DNA of 64,000 nucleotides from Oscillospiraceae bacterium (GTDB lineage Bacteria > Bacillota > Clostridia > Oscillospirales > Acutalibacteraceae), in the NCBI GenBank assembly GCA_029012445.1, contig JAQXMC010000033.1, forward strand, positions 124,001 to 188,000, written 5' to 3'. A model generated the notes under the pieces. The model was given only the letters and a program-made list of their open reading frames with translations. It had not been told where the DNA came from and did not search any database. Position numbers and translations under genes: made by a program. This document shows positions 8,076 to 16,021 of the stretch, piece by piece (position 1 is the first letter of the stretch; each line of letters opens with the position of its first letter).

Positions 8076-8164
8076 TTAAAATACTTTTAACTTTATTAAA
8101 AGCACAAAAATCAACGGCGACGAACGCAAATACACCCGCCGCTTTCAAAGCTGATTTCAGATTG

Positions 8165-8485
8165 TTATTCCCCTGCCGATGAGATAAGTGCGACAAGATT
8201 TCCCTTAGGAACGTACCCGACAGACTGGCCGACGGGCTTTCCGCCTTTAAAAAGCATTACCGTGGGAATACTTGACACACCATAGCTTACGGCAAGCTCC
8301 TGCGCATCGTCAACATTGAGCTTTCCGACCTTTATTTTGCCGTCGTATTCATCGGCGATCTCTTCGACTGTCGGCGCAAGCATCCGGCACGGACCGCACC
8401 ATGTCGCCCAGAAGTCAACGAGAACGGGAATATCGGATTTTATAACTTCTTCTTCAAAATTTTCGTTTGTCAGTGTAATTTCCAT
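8165..8485 (-). CDS. trxA: Thioredoxin
   Basis: This 106-residue protein has the complete thioredoxin fold and active site WCGPC (Trp29, Cys30, Cys33), preceded by VLVDFWATW and followed by the cis-proline loop SSIPTVMLFKGG. It reduces protein disulfides in the cytoplasm, using electrons from thioredoxin reductase; no reductase gene is in this window. AAGGAAG precedes the ATG, and a separate promoter (8550-8522) indicates transcription independent of the upstream rplS. Confidence 0.96.
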   Translation of the reverse strand: MEITLTNENFEEEVIKSDIPVLVDFWATWCGPCRMLAPTVEEIADEYDGKIKVGKLNVDDAQELAVSYGVSSIPTVMLFKGGKPVGQSVGYVPKGNLVALISSAGE

Positions 8486-8521
8486 ATATATCTTCCTTTC
8501 CTGACACTTTTCATTACGGTT

Positions 8522-8550
8522 AGTTTATCACAAAAAACAGCGTTTATCAA
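8522..8550 (-). promoter_or_regulatory. Promoter of trxA
   Basis: Minus strand TTGATA (8550-8545), 17-base spacer, TAAACT (8527-8522), 37 bases before the start codon. Confidence 0.55.
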
Positions 8551-8579
8551 GCCAAAAAGTAATTGTGCCAATGAAAATG

Positions 8580-8713
8580 AGCGCTTGAGGACAGTCCGGG
8601 GGCGGGCAACGCTGCTTCGCAGCGTTCGCGGCGCTCGCGCCGCGGTTTGCGCCGCCTGCGGCGCAAACGCCCGCCCCCCCTCCGACCGTTCGCAGAAAAG
8701 CCGGACAAGCGCT
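8580..8713. repeat. GC-rich four-way-junction palindrome
   Basis: A nested set of perfect inverted repeats. Stem 8598-8607 with 8669-8678 encloses three hairpins placed end to end without a single unpaired base: 8608-8626 (8 bp, 3-base loop), 8627-8644 (7 bp, 4-base loop) and 8645-8668 (10 bp, 4-base loop). Outside are 8594-8599 with 8701-8706 and 8580-8587 with 8706-8713. It lies between the rplS terminator and the trxA promoter. I find no clear promoter reading into it, so it may act as DNA (REP-like or mobile) rather than RNA. Confidence 0.75.
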
Positions 8714-8723
8714 GAGAGCATAT

Positions 8724-8753
8724 AAAAAACAGAGCCCCAAGGCTCTGTTTTTT
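8724..8753. terminator. Bidirectional terminator after rplS
   Basis: A 13-bp perfect stem, A6-CAGAGCC with GGCTCTG-T6, loop CCAA. It has a T-run on both strands and lies 14 bases after the rplS stop. Confidence 0.9.
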
Positions 8754-8767
8754 CATTCTCTTTTTTA

Positions 8768-9112
8768 TCAGCCGATCTTTTCCTTGACCTTTGCGGCCTT
8801 GCCGACTCTGTCGCGAAGATAATAGAGCTTGCTTCTGCGGACTTTACCGTATCTGACATGCTCGACCTTTGCAACATTGGGCGAGTGAACGGGGAATACT
8901 CTCTCAATACCGACACCGTAGGAAACGCGGCGAACGGTAAATGTCTGAGAAATACCGCTGCCCTTGACAGCGATAACCGTGCCTTCAAAGACCTGGATTC
9001 TTTCTCTTTCGCCTTCACGGATCTTGACATGAACCTTAACGGTTTCACCGATCTTGATATCGGGTACCTCGGTCTTGAGACTTGCGTCTGAAATTAACTT
9101 GAGTGCGTCCAT
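8768..9112 (-). CDS. rplS: 50S ribosomal protein L19
   Basis: This is a 114-residue protein of the standard L19 length, with the family motifs [41 protein letters not shown] and [19 protein letters not shown]19 lies at the 30S-50S interface of the ribosome. I take the ATG at 9112, which has AGGAGG seven bases upstream; the frame stays open further upstream but that part is leader sequence. Here rplS is alone, without the rpsP-rimM-trmD genes that often precede it. Confidence 0.97.
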   Translation of the reverse strand: MDALKLISDASLKTEVPDIKIGETVKVHVKIREGERERIQVFEGTVIAVKGSGISQTFTVRRVSYGVGIERVFPVHSPNVAKVEHVRYGKVRRSKLYYLRDRVGKAAKVKEKIG

Positions 9113-9258
9113 TTTTAATCCTCCTGAAATTGAAACGTTCATAACGCCTACGGCGACAGAGGACCGTTTGTTAAAATGTCTTTCGGCATTAAAACCTTGC
9201 CGCAATGCGACAGATACAAATGCTTTAGTATATTATCACAAACTCATATGAATTGCAA
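9113..9258 (-). promoter_or_regulatory. rplS promoter and structured leader (candidate L19 leader)
   Basis: Minus strand TTGCAA (9258-9253), 17-base spacer, TAATAT (9235-9230) are followed by a leader of about 110 bases before the start codon. It contains short complementary segments (for example around ACGCCTACGGCG). L19 autoregulatory leaders are known in Firmicutes; this one has the right place and size but I cannot confirm the fold. Confidence 0.45.
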
Positions 9259-9276
9259 TAGCTTTTTGAAAAAAAC

Positions 9277-9849
9277 TTAATTAAAATATTTGAGTCTTTT
9301 CAATATAACATTCACTATCGGAAAGCTGACAATGCTCAAAACAGCACCTTTTATAAGATTCAGCGCAGTTGCGGATAATACCGCCGCCTTCAGAGCTTCA
9401 CTTGTGAGATCAACGCTGAGGAAAGCCTTGAAAAAAAGCGGAGCTATCAGAAGATTGCCGAAGAATCCGACGACCACGATCGAAGCTATTCCGACAGCAG
9501 AAGAGGCAACAAGCGAAATTGACGGCTTTTTTGTTTCTTTCAGCTTTTTGTAAACCAGAGAAAACGACACCGTATAAGCGCAGCCGACAAGAAAATTCAT
9601 GATATTCCCGAAGCCCATTTGCGCGCCGATTCCTCTGACCAGCATTTCGATAACATTTTTGACAGCTTCAACTATAACCGCCGCTGCCGGGCCGAACATA
9701 ATGCCGCCGGCCAGAGCGGGAATATCGCCGAGATCGAGCTTGAGATAGCTGTTCCCCGGGATAAGCTGAAATTCAAACAGATAGAGAACAAAAGCCATAG
9801 CCGAAAGCATAGCGACCGTCACTGTTCTGAATGTTTTTTGATTTTGCAT
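9277..9849 (-). CDS. ribU: Riboflavin ECF transporter S component
   Basis: This 190-residue membrane protein has about six hydrophobic helices and the ECF S-component hallmarks: a KLDLGDIPALAGGIMFGP segment in the first third and an alanine-rich helix 1 for docking to EcfT. The substrate comes from context: the gene lies directly under an FMN riboswitch, which in Firmicutes controls riboflavin synthesis or uptake. The shared energising module (EcfA1, EcfA2, EcfT) is not in this window. Its own promoter starts inside the end of manA. Confidence 0.92.
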   Translation of the reverse strand: MQNQKTFRTVTVAMLSAMAFVLYLFEFQLIPGNSYLKLDLGDIPALAGGIMFGPAAAVIVEAVKNVIEMLVRGIGAQMGFGNIMNFLVGCAYTVSFSLVYKKLKETKKPSISLVASSAVGIASIVVVGFFGNLLIAPLFFKAFLSVDLTSEALKAAVLSATALNLIKGAVLSIVSFPIVNVILKRLKYFN

Positions 9850-9861
9850 AAAATCACTCCC

Positions 9862-9903
9862 AAAATAAAAATACGCCTTGTTTTCAAAAGCGAAACAGGG
9901 CGC
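9862..9903 (-). terminator. Riboswitch-controlled terminator of ribU
   Basis: On the minus strand GCGCCCTGTTT pairs with AAACAAGGCGT (one mismatch, one wobble) and is followed by TATTTTTATTTT. It lies between the FMN aptamer and the ribU ribosome site (GGGAG), the expected place for an attenuation platform. Confidence 0.7.
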
Positions 9904-9925
9904 ATACTTTTTAGGAGAATATATT

Positions 9926-10042
9926 TCTTCTTTTATCCGGACTATACCGTCGGCTTCGGAATCTCACCGAAATCTGCGTCTGCTCGCGGGCTAAGCAAAA
10001 ATTGCCATTACCGCCGGTGGAGAATTGCACTCCGCCCTGAAG
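9926..10042 (-). promoter_or_regulatory. FMN riboswitch (RFN element)
   Basis: Read on the minus strand it contains the conserved RFN blocks in order: CAGGGCGGAGTGCAATTC, CCACCGGCGGTAATGG, TTAGCCCGCGAGC, TTCGGTGAGATTCCGA, GCCGACGGTATAGTCCGG and a closing AAAAGAAG that pairs with CTTC at the 5' end. FMN binding should terminate transcription before ribU. Confidence 0.95.
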
Positions 10043-10118
10043 TTTTGTTTAGATTGTGTTTGCACTAACCGACATGCGTCGAAAGTCCTGCGCTGAGCGT
10101 TAGCATCAACACGATTGG

Positions 10119-10147
10119 ATTATACATCCAAAAATCCCGTCTGTCAA
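10119..10147 (-). promoter_or_regulatory. Promoter of the FMN riboswitch-ribU unit
   Basis: Minus strand TTGACA (10147-10142), 17-base spacer, TATAAT (10124-10119). The -35 box contains the TGA stop codon of manA, so the transcription unit begins right at the end of that gene. Confidence 0.8.
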
Positions 10148-11100
10148 GGAATTTTTGTCTGCAAAACGCAAACTTTTCCGAGAATTTTGCATTTTCCCAT
10201 TCCGGCGGGTAAAAACAGGCTGTCTCCCTTATAAAGAGTCACTGCGTCGTCGCCGGCCATGAGCACTCCGTTGCCATCGACGCAAACGAGAGACATGAAG
10301 CTGCTTTCATCCGCCTCGACAGGAGCCTCGGTCCTGACATCAAGTCTTGACAGTGTGAAAATATCGCAGGCGACGAGCTGCGTCTGACTGTATGAGCCAT
10401 GATCCGTCGTTTGATTATTTGCCTGACTGACCTGAGATCTCCTGCGGTCGGTGACATCGAGCGCCTTTTCTATATGAAGCTGTCTCGGCTTTCCGTTCTG
10501 AAGTCTGCCGTAATCATAAACGCGGTAGGTCACATTTGAGCTTTGCTGAACTTCAAAAATCATAATACCCCTGCATATGGCGTGGAGCGTTCCGGCCTTG
10601 ATGAAAAAAACATCTCCCTTTTTAACCTTGACTCTGTTGACAAGGTCGGTGAGCTTGTTGTCTCTGACCGCTTCTTCGAACTCCTCTTTTGTCACATCTT
10701 TTTTAAAGCCGTAGATTATCTCGGCGCCCTCCTCGCAGTCAAGAACATACCATGCTTCCGTTTTTCCGTGGTCGCCCTCGTTCTTCATGGCGTATTCTTC
10801 ATCGGGATGAACCTGAACGGAAAGGTTGTCCGCTGCGTCAATAAGCTTGATAAGTACGGGGATCTGACCGTTATTGCCGGCATTGCTCCCGACATATTCA
10901 GGGTGCCCGGACAGCACCTCTCTGAGAGTTTTCCCGCTGTGCTCACCGTTTTCAACAACGCTTTCGCCGTCGCAGTGGCATGAAAGCACCCATGCCTCCG
11001 CCTGACGGTCGGCGAAAGAGGTAAATCCCCATTCCCTTGAGAGTCTCGTTCCGCCCCAGATATAGTCCTTGAGCGGAGCAGTCAGTTTCATAGCGTACAT
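10144..11100 (-). CDS. manA: Mannose-6-phosphate isomerase, class I
   Basis: This 318-residue cupin-type zinc enzyme interconverts mannose 6-phosphate and fructose 6-phosphate. The metal site is visible as SVQVHPDEEYA and GKTEAWYVLD, then a His in AGTLHAICRG and the IMIFEVQQSSNVTYRVYDYGR block typical of the small class I enzymes. I choose the ATG at 11100 because GGAG lies eight bases before it; an in-frame ATG 48 bases upstream has no ribosome site. It is divergent from the DUF2508-bofA pair. No mannose transport genes are adjacent. Confidence 0.95.
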   Translation of the reverse strand: MYAMKLTAPLKDYIWGGTRLSREWGFTSFADRQAEAWVLSCHCDGESVVENGEHSGKTLREVLSGHPEYVGSNAGNNGQIPVLIKLIDAADNLSVQVHPDEEYAMKNEGDHGKTEAWYVLDCEEGAEIIYGFKKDVTKEEFEEAVRDNKLTDLVNRVKVKKGDVFFIKAGTLHAICRGIMIFEVQQSSNVTYRVYDYGRLQNGKPRQLHIEKALDVTDRRRSQVSQANNQTTDHGSYSQTQLVACDIFTLSRLDVRTEAPVEADESSFMSLVCVDGNGVLMAGDDAVTLYKGDSLFLPAGMGKCKILGKVCVLQTKIP

Positions 11101-11205
11101 ATAATCATCTCCATGACCGATTTTATCAGATCGGGTAATATATTTCAATAAAATTGAATAAAATTCTTAATGTAGACCAATATTTTTCAAAAAGGGGGAA
11201 GCGTT

Positions 11206-11469
11206 ATGAAGCTCAAAGATATTTTGCTCAAGCCGCAGGATAAGCCCGACTCGCAGAACAGTGTCGTTTCCGAGCTTAAAAGGCTCCAAATCGAAATCGA
11301 CCGGGCGTACAATGAATTTCAGAATCAGACCGACAGCGATCTTCTGGAATCGTGCATCTATGAAATACAGTCGCTCAGATCAAAATACAGCTACCTTATG
11401 AAACAGGCCAAGGAGAAGGGTGTGCAGTCCAATGAGATAATTTTCGGCGCATACCGCAAAGCCGAATAA
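11206..11469 (+). CDS. DUF2508 (YaaL-like) protein
   Basis: An 87-residue, mostly helical, soluble protein with heptad-like charged helices (residues about 22-75), matching the YaaL/DUF2508 family, which is found beside bofA in B. subtilis and other spore formers. Its stop codon overlaps the bofA start (TAATG), so the two are translationally coupled. A strong AAGGGGGAAG ribosome site precedes the ATG. The function of the family is not established. Confidence 0.8.
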   Translation: MKLKDILLKPQDKPDSQNSVVSELKRLQIEIDRAYNEFQNQTDSDLLESCIYEIQSLRSKYSYLMKQAKEKGVQSNEIIFGAYRKAE

Positions 11470-11729
11470 TGCCATTCGGTGCAAAACTTATTCTCACGGC
11501 GGCGGGCCTCGTCAGCCTGATTTGCCTGATAAAAATGCTTCAAAGCGGTCACTTTTTCAAGTCGCTGTCAACCTCCGTCCTTTCCGGGCTCGGATCGCTG
11601 TTTGCAGTCAATCTGCTCTCCGGAATCACCGGAGTCAGCGTTGCAGTGAATTGGTTTACAATGATATTCTGTGCCTTTTCGGGTATATGCGGCAGCATTT
11701 GTCTGCTGATAGGAAACATATTTATATGA
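11469..11729 (+). CDS. bofA: Pro-sigma-K processing inhibitor BofA family protein
   Basis: An 86-residue membrane protein with two to three hydrophobic helices and the family pattern of a Gly/Asn-rich loop followed by a helix (SLFAVNLLSGITGVSVAVNW). In Bacillus BofA holds the SpoIVFB intramembrane protease inactive in the mother cell until the forespore checkpoint is met, so pro-sigma-K stays unprocessed. Genomic position after a DUF2508 gene is the same as in Bacillus. Together with yabP/yabQ it shows a spore-forming host. Confidence 0.85.
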   Translation: MPFGAKLILTAAGLVSLICLIKMLQSGHFFKSLSTSVLSGLGSLFAVNLLSGITGVSVAVNWFTMIFCAFSGICGSICLLIGNIFI

Positions 11730-11730
11730 T

Positions 11731-11760
11731 AAGCGCTGCGCCGGCTTCGGCACGGCGCTT
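11731..11760 (+). terminator. Terminator after bofA
   Basis: Stem AAGCGC(T)GCGCCG with CGGC(A)CGGCGCTT around loop GCTT, directly at the bofA stop, followed by a T-containing stretch. Confidence 0.6.
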
Positions 11761-11874
11761 CGGATTTTCTTAAAATCAAAAAGCTTATTCCAATTCATTT
11801 TAAAGTTAAAAATATCGCATTACTGAAATAAGGCTTTGCCTGCTTTGTATCCTCTTTTTCAGATAATCAAAAAT

Positions 11875-11900
11875 AACCCGAAGTCAGACTGCTTCGGGTT
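11875..11900 (-). terminator. Terminator of the malQ-hydratase operon
   Basis: A 9-bp perfect stem AACCCGAAG/CTTCGGGTT with an 8-base loop; on the minus strand it is followed by ATTTTTG. Confidence 0.75.
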
Positions 11901-11962
11901 TATGTCTGTGTGTTTTCCCCCGGCGAAAGTGTTTTTGCTTTCGGTTTCCCCGGAGCGTTGTT

Positions 11963-14230
11963 TTATTGCTTGCTTTGGCTCTTATAGTAATTCATCAGAC
12001 AGCCCTCCAGAATGATTGCCCTTTCATCATCGGTCAGACCCCTGACATAAAGAGTGATATCCTCTGTTCTGCCGTCGGCAGTGATGACCTTAGCCGGGAA
12101 AGTCTCCTCGCCGTTTCTGATCTTCTCTCTGATGCCGGGAACGAAAACATAGTCGCCGTCTGAGTAATCAAACTTTCTGCTCTTATCTATGGTGAACGGA
12201 AGAATACCCCAGTTTATGCAGTTTGAGCGGTACCTTTTGGTCGCAAACTCATAGCAGATGTTGGCAAAGCCGCCGAGGACCTTCTGGCATGAAGCGGCCT
12301 GTTCTCTCGCCGAGCCGTCGCCCGGTTTCTTTGCGAATACGCAGGAGCCGAACTGAGTGCGCCCGATCTCTTTTTCGGGATCGCCGCATACCTTCGACAA
12401 AACTTCCATAAGCTCCGCCGGCTTCTTTCCGTCTCTTCTCGCCTTCTCCGTTTCGGCTATCGCCTTTGAGCGCAGAACATACTGCGGATCGCGGCGGCTG
12501 AGCGCAAACTCGGAAAGCTTCAGCGGATTTGATCTGTAGCTTGAGGTCTCGCCCGACGGTATAAGCTCATCGGTCGTTGTGACATCATCATGAATAACGC
12601 TGGCCAGCTTAACAAGAAGGTTATCTTCAAGCTTATACATCTTCGGCCAATCCGTTATATTCGGTCCAAGGCGCAGCTGAACGCTTTCATCAGCCTTGCC
12701 GAAGCCGTTATATACCCGTTTGTCATAAACGCTGCCGTCAAAAGTATAAGCGTAGGTCCGTGCGTTATAATCTATATCCGTCGCAGCGGTGAGAACGCCT
12801 TTATTTCTCGCCGTTGCCGCTATTGAAAGCGCATCGACAAGAGCAACCGCAGCCAGCTGACCGTCGCCGGGCTTGCTGCCCTCGCGGTTGGGGAAGTTTC
12901 TCGTTGTGTGTCTTATGGAAAGGCAGTTGTTTCCGGGAACATCGCCTGCGCCGAAGCATGGGCCGCAAAAGCTCGGCTTGAAAACGGCACCTGATTCGAG
13001 AAGTCTCGCCTGAACGCCGTTTCTGATAAGAGCAAGATCAACCGGAACGCTTGACGGATAAATGCTCAGTGAGAAATAACCGTCGCCCGTGCTGCCGCCG
13101 TCAAGAATATCCGCCGCGCCGCATATGCTGTCGAACATTCCTCCCGAACAGCCGGCGATTACGCCCTGATCGACCATGATCTTTCCGTCAACGACCTTGT
13201 CGGTCAGTCGGAAATCGACCTTATCGCCGAACTGAGCCTTAGCGTTCTCCTCAACCTGTCTGAATATTCCGATCGGATCTGCCTGAAGCTCATGGATAGT
13301 GTAAGCGTTAGACGGATGGAACGGAAGCGCGATCATGCTCTCGATCTTTTCAAGGTCGATTGTTACCAAGCCGTCGTAATAGGCGATATCGGCGGGGTGA
13401 AGCTGCCTGTATTCTTCGCTTCTGCCGTGATTTATATAAAAGTTTCTGACCGTTTCGTCCGTCTCCCAGATAGATGAAAGGCAAGCCGTCTCTGTCGTCA
13501 TAACATCAATGCCTATCCTGAAATCCATCGGCAGATTCCTGACGCCGGGACCGACAAATTCAAGCACCTTGTTTGTGACGAGAGCGTCTTTGAATACGGC
13601 CTTGCAAAGAGCGAGAGCCACATCGTGAGGGCCTATGCCCTTTCTCGGCTTGTTTTTCAGATAGACAAGAACAACCTGCGGAGCCTTTATATCATAGGTG
13701 TTTGACAGAAGCTGCTTGACAAGCTCCGGACCTCCCTCGCCTATGCCCATCGTTCCCATTGCGCCGTAGCGGGTGTGGCTGTCCGAGCCGAGAATCATTT
13801 TTCCGCAGCCCGTCATCGTTTCTCTCGCGAACTGATGAATGACCGCCTGATTTGCCGGAACATAGACTCCGCCGTATTTTTTGGCGGCCGAGAGTCCGAA
13901 AATGTGATCGTCCTCATTGATAGTGCCTCCGACGGCGCAAAGGCTGTTGTGGCAGTTTGTCATTGAATAACGAACGGGAAATTTTCTGAGTCCGCTCGCT
14001 CTTGCGGTCTGAATAATTCCGACATATGTTATATCGTGAGAAACCAGCGAATCAAATTTTATTTTCAGATCGTTTTCGGATTTCGAGGTGTTGTGGCTTG
14101 AAAGAACGGAATATGCGATCGTTCCCTTTCTTGCCTTTTCCGGCGAAACGCCGCCGACTCTCGGATCGTCTGCGCCGACGACCTCCCTGCCGTTCAGAAG
14201 ATACACTCCGTGGTTAGTTACATCTATCAT
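11963..14230 (-). CDS. Aconitase-superfamily hydratase (YbhJ-type)
   Basis: This 755-residue enzyme keeps the aconitase layout: N-terminal domains with the motifs GSDSHTRYGAMG and GIGEGGPE, cysteines placed to bind a [4Fe-4S] cluster (TACLSS near 260, then CGPCFGAGDVPGNNC near 435-450), and a C-terminal swivel domain. A RTQFGSC segment lies near residue 640. Length and motif order match the YbhJ-type hydratases and not citrate-cycle AcnA/AcnB, so its substrate is unknown. The start has AAAGGAG. It follows malQ by 13 bases in one operon. The cluster would be oxygen-labile, fitting an anaerobe. Confidence 0.85.
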   Translation of the reverse strand: MIDVTNHGVYLLNGREVVGADDPRVGGVSPEKARKGTIAYSVLSSHNTSKSENDLKIKFDSLVSHDITYVGIIQTARASGLRKFPVRYSMTNCHNSLCAVGGTINEDDHIFGLSAAKKYGGVYVPANQAVIHQFARETMTGCGKMILGSDSHTRYGAMGTMGIGEGGPELVKQLLSNTYDIKAPQVVLVYLKNKPRKGIGPHDVALALCKAVFKDALVTNKVLEFVGPGVRNLPMDFRIGIDVMTTETACLSSIWETDETVRNFYINHGRSEEYRQLHPADIAYYDGLVTIDLEKIESMIALPFHPSNAYTIHELQADPIGIFRQVEENAKAQFGDKVDFRLTDKVVDGKIMVDQGVIAGCSGGMFDSICGAADILDGGSTGDGYFSLSIYPSSVPVDLALIRNGVQARLLESGAVFKPSFCGPCFGAGDVPGNNCLSIRHTTRNFPNREGSKPGDGQLAAVALVDALSIAATARNKGVLTAATDIDYNARTYAYTFDGSVYDKRVYNGFGKADESVQLRLGPNITDWPKMYKLEDNLLVKLASVIHDDVTTTDELIPSGETSSYRSNPLKLSEFALSRRDPQYVLRSKAIAETEKARRDGKKPAELMEVLSKVCGDPEKEIGRTQFGSCVFAKKPGDGSAREQAASCQKVLGGFANICYEFATKRYRSNCINWGILPFTIDKSRKFDYSDGDYVFVPGIREKIRNGEETFPAKVITADGRTEDITLYVRGLTDDERAIILEGCLMNYYKSQSKQ

Positions 14231-14243
14231 TTTTTTGCTCCTT

Positions 14244-15746
14244 TCAGCTTCTTCTGTAAAGCCTGTTTATATTCTTATAGTATTCTTCATCAACGCTGTC
14301 AACCGCGTCTTTTCCGGCCCGGTAGAGCCAGTTGCCCTCTGCCACACCCGGTCTGTTCATTCGCGCGTCGCTGCCGAAGCCGCACATATCCTGAAAAGAA
14401 ATCACCGCAAGATAAGCGCAGGATTTCCAGACCGTCTCGATAACGCTTCGGCACGATTCGCTTTTATATCCGCCGTCGCCCCAGTTATTGCCTTTGTAGC
14501 CGCAATAATCAAGAGCAAATTTTCTCTCCTGCGGCGAGGCCTCATAAAGCCAGCCGAGCAGAGTGTTATTATCGTGAGTGCCGACATATGCGACGCAGTT
14601 TTTGTCATAGTTATGCGGCAGATGAGTGCTGTCCGCACAAGGGTCAAAGCCGAACTGAATAACTCTCATTCCCGGAAAGCCCGTGTCGTGAAGAAGCATG
14701 ACCACATCCTCGCCGAATGTGCCGAGATCCTCGGCGACTATCGATGGGTTTTTTATTTTTTTGCCGACTGCGTCAAACAGCTTCATGCCCGGTCCTTTTT
14801 TCCATTCGCCGTTTTTGGCCGTCTTTGAGTCCGCGTCGATCTCCCAATAAGAGGCAAGCGCTCTGAAGTGATCTATTCTCACACAATCATAGATTTTAAG
14901 CGCAAATTCTATCCTGTCCGTCCACCACTTAAAGCCGTCCTTTTCCATTTCAGACCAATCATATATCGGATTGCCCCAAAGCTGACCGTCAGCCGAGAAA
15001 TAGTCGGGCGGAACTCCCGCAACCTTCCTTGTCCTGAGCGTTTTTCCATCCAGCTTGAACAAAGCCGTGTGAGCCCAGACATCTGCGCTGTCAAGACTGA
15101 CATATATCGGCATATCGCCCAATATCTCAACGCCCAAAGCGTTTGCGTGCTTCTTGAGCGCACCCCACTGGAGATAAAACAGATATTGAACAAATGAATG
15201 AAACTGCGCTTCTTTTTCGGTCTCGCTGTCAACCGAGCGTACCGCCGAACGGTAGTCACTGTATTCACTGCTCCACTCCCACCACGGAGCAAGCCCGTGT
15301 TTTTCTTTCAGAGCCATATAAAACGCAAAATCGCGGCAATATTCATTTTCTTCGGCAAAAGCCCTGACCTTATCCAGGAGCTGTTCATCGGCGCGGCTGA
15401 ACGCAAGGCGCAAAGACTTCATTCTTTTCTCGAGAGCAAAGCCGTAATCGGCGGTGTAGCACGAACCGTGATAGATATTTTCCTCGATCTCGTCGGATGA
15501 AAGCAGTCCCTCCGGCAAGGAACGCGGATCGATATAAACCGGATTGCCCGCAAAGGCCGAGCAGCTGCAATAGGGCGAATTCATCTGATCCGTCATGCCT
15601 ATCGGCAGTACCTGCCAGCAGGAAAAGCCCATTCTTTTTATCTTCCCGGCAAATTCAAAAGCTTCCCTGCCCATAACGCCGACGCCGAAATCACCGTTTA
15701 TGCATGAAAGCGGCATCAGAACGCCGCTTTTGCGTCTTTTATCCAT
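14244..15746 (-). CDS. malQ: 4-alpha-glucanotransferase (amylomaltase, GH77)
   Basis: This 500-residue GH77 enzyme moves glucan chains between maltodextrins, releasing glucose. Visible motifs: NSPYCSCSAFAGNP, GDMPIYVSLDSADVWAH, VRIDHFRA with the catalytic nucleophile Asp, VAEDLGTF with the acid/base Glu, and GTHDNNTLLGW. The length is that of the bacterial short form without extra binding domains. It is the first gene of an operon with the hydratase. A consensus promoter lies at 15806-15778. No phosphorylase or maltodextrin transporter is nearby, so it probably serves internal glycogen or imported dextrin metabolism. Confidence 0.96.
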   Translation of the reverse strand: MDKRRKSGVLMPLSCINGDFGVGVMGREAFEFAGKIKRMGFSCWQVLPIGMTDQMNSPYCSCSAFAGNPVYIDPRSLPEGLLSSDEIEENIYHGSCYTADYGFALEKRMKSLRLAFSRADEQLLDKVRAFAEENEYCRDFAFYMALKEKHGLAPWWEWSSEYSDYRSAVRSVDSETEKEAQFHSFVQYLFYLQWGALKKHANALGVEILGDMPIYVSLDSADVWAHTALFKLDGKTLRTRKVAGVPPDYFSADGQLWGNPIYDWSEMEKDGFKWWTDRIEFALKIYDCVRIDHFRALASYWEIDADSKTAKNGEWKKGPGMKLFDAVGKKIKNPSIVAEDLGTFGEDVVMLLHDTGFPGMRVIQFGFDPCADSTHLPHNYDKNCVAYVGTHDNNTLLGWLYEASPQERKFALDYCGYKGNNWGDGGYKSESCRSVIETVWKSCAYLAVISFQDMCGFGSDARMNRPGVAEGNWLYRAGKDAVDSVDEEYYKNINRLYRRS

Positions 15747-15777
15747 TTTTTATCACCTTAAAAATAAAATCTTTACT

Positions 15778-15806
15778 ATTATATAACAGAAAATCGGCTT
15801 TTTCAA
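15778..15806 (-). promoter_or_regulatory. Promoter of malQ operon
   Basis: Minus strand TTGAAA (15806-15801), 17-base spacer, TATAAT (15783-15778), about 30 bases before the start codon. Confidence 0.75.
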
Positions 15807-16021
15807 TAAAAACAAAAGAAATGACACGAAAACAGTGATTTTAAAGAGTACCCGCGCAAAAAATGCGCAAATCCGAAAAACATCCGGGATTGACAAAATT
15901 CATGCTTAAAATATGTCTGTCCGTATTGATTTTTGCTCAATTCTGCTTTACAATATAATAGTTTTATTGTACCTTTTAAAATTCAATAAAACGGATACAA
16001 TTTCAGAAAGTGAGTTATGCC

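Noticed and set aside
8470..9048. Long open frame on the minus strand across the GC-rich palindrome and rplS
   Set aside because: It is antisense-frame read-through of the palindrome and of rplS codons; it has Ala/Arg-rich composition and no family similarity.
15807..16021. Purine riboswitch before the nucleoside-type ABC importer
   Set aside because: The conserved purine aptamer core could not be found in the gap; only AT-rich sequence with poor promoter matches is seen.
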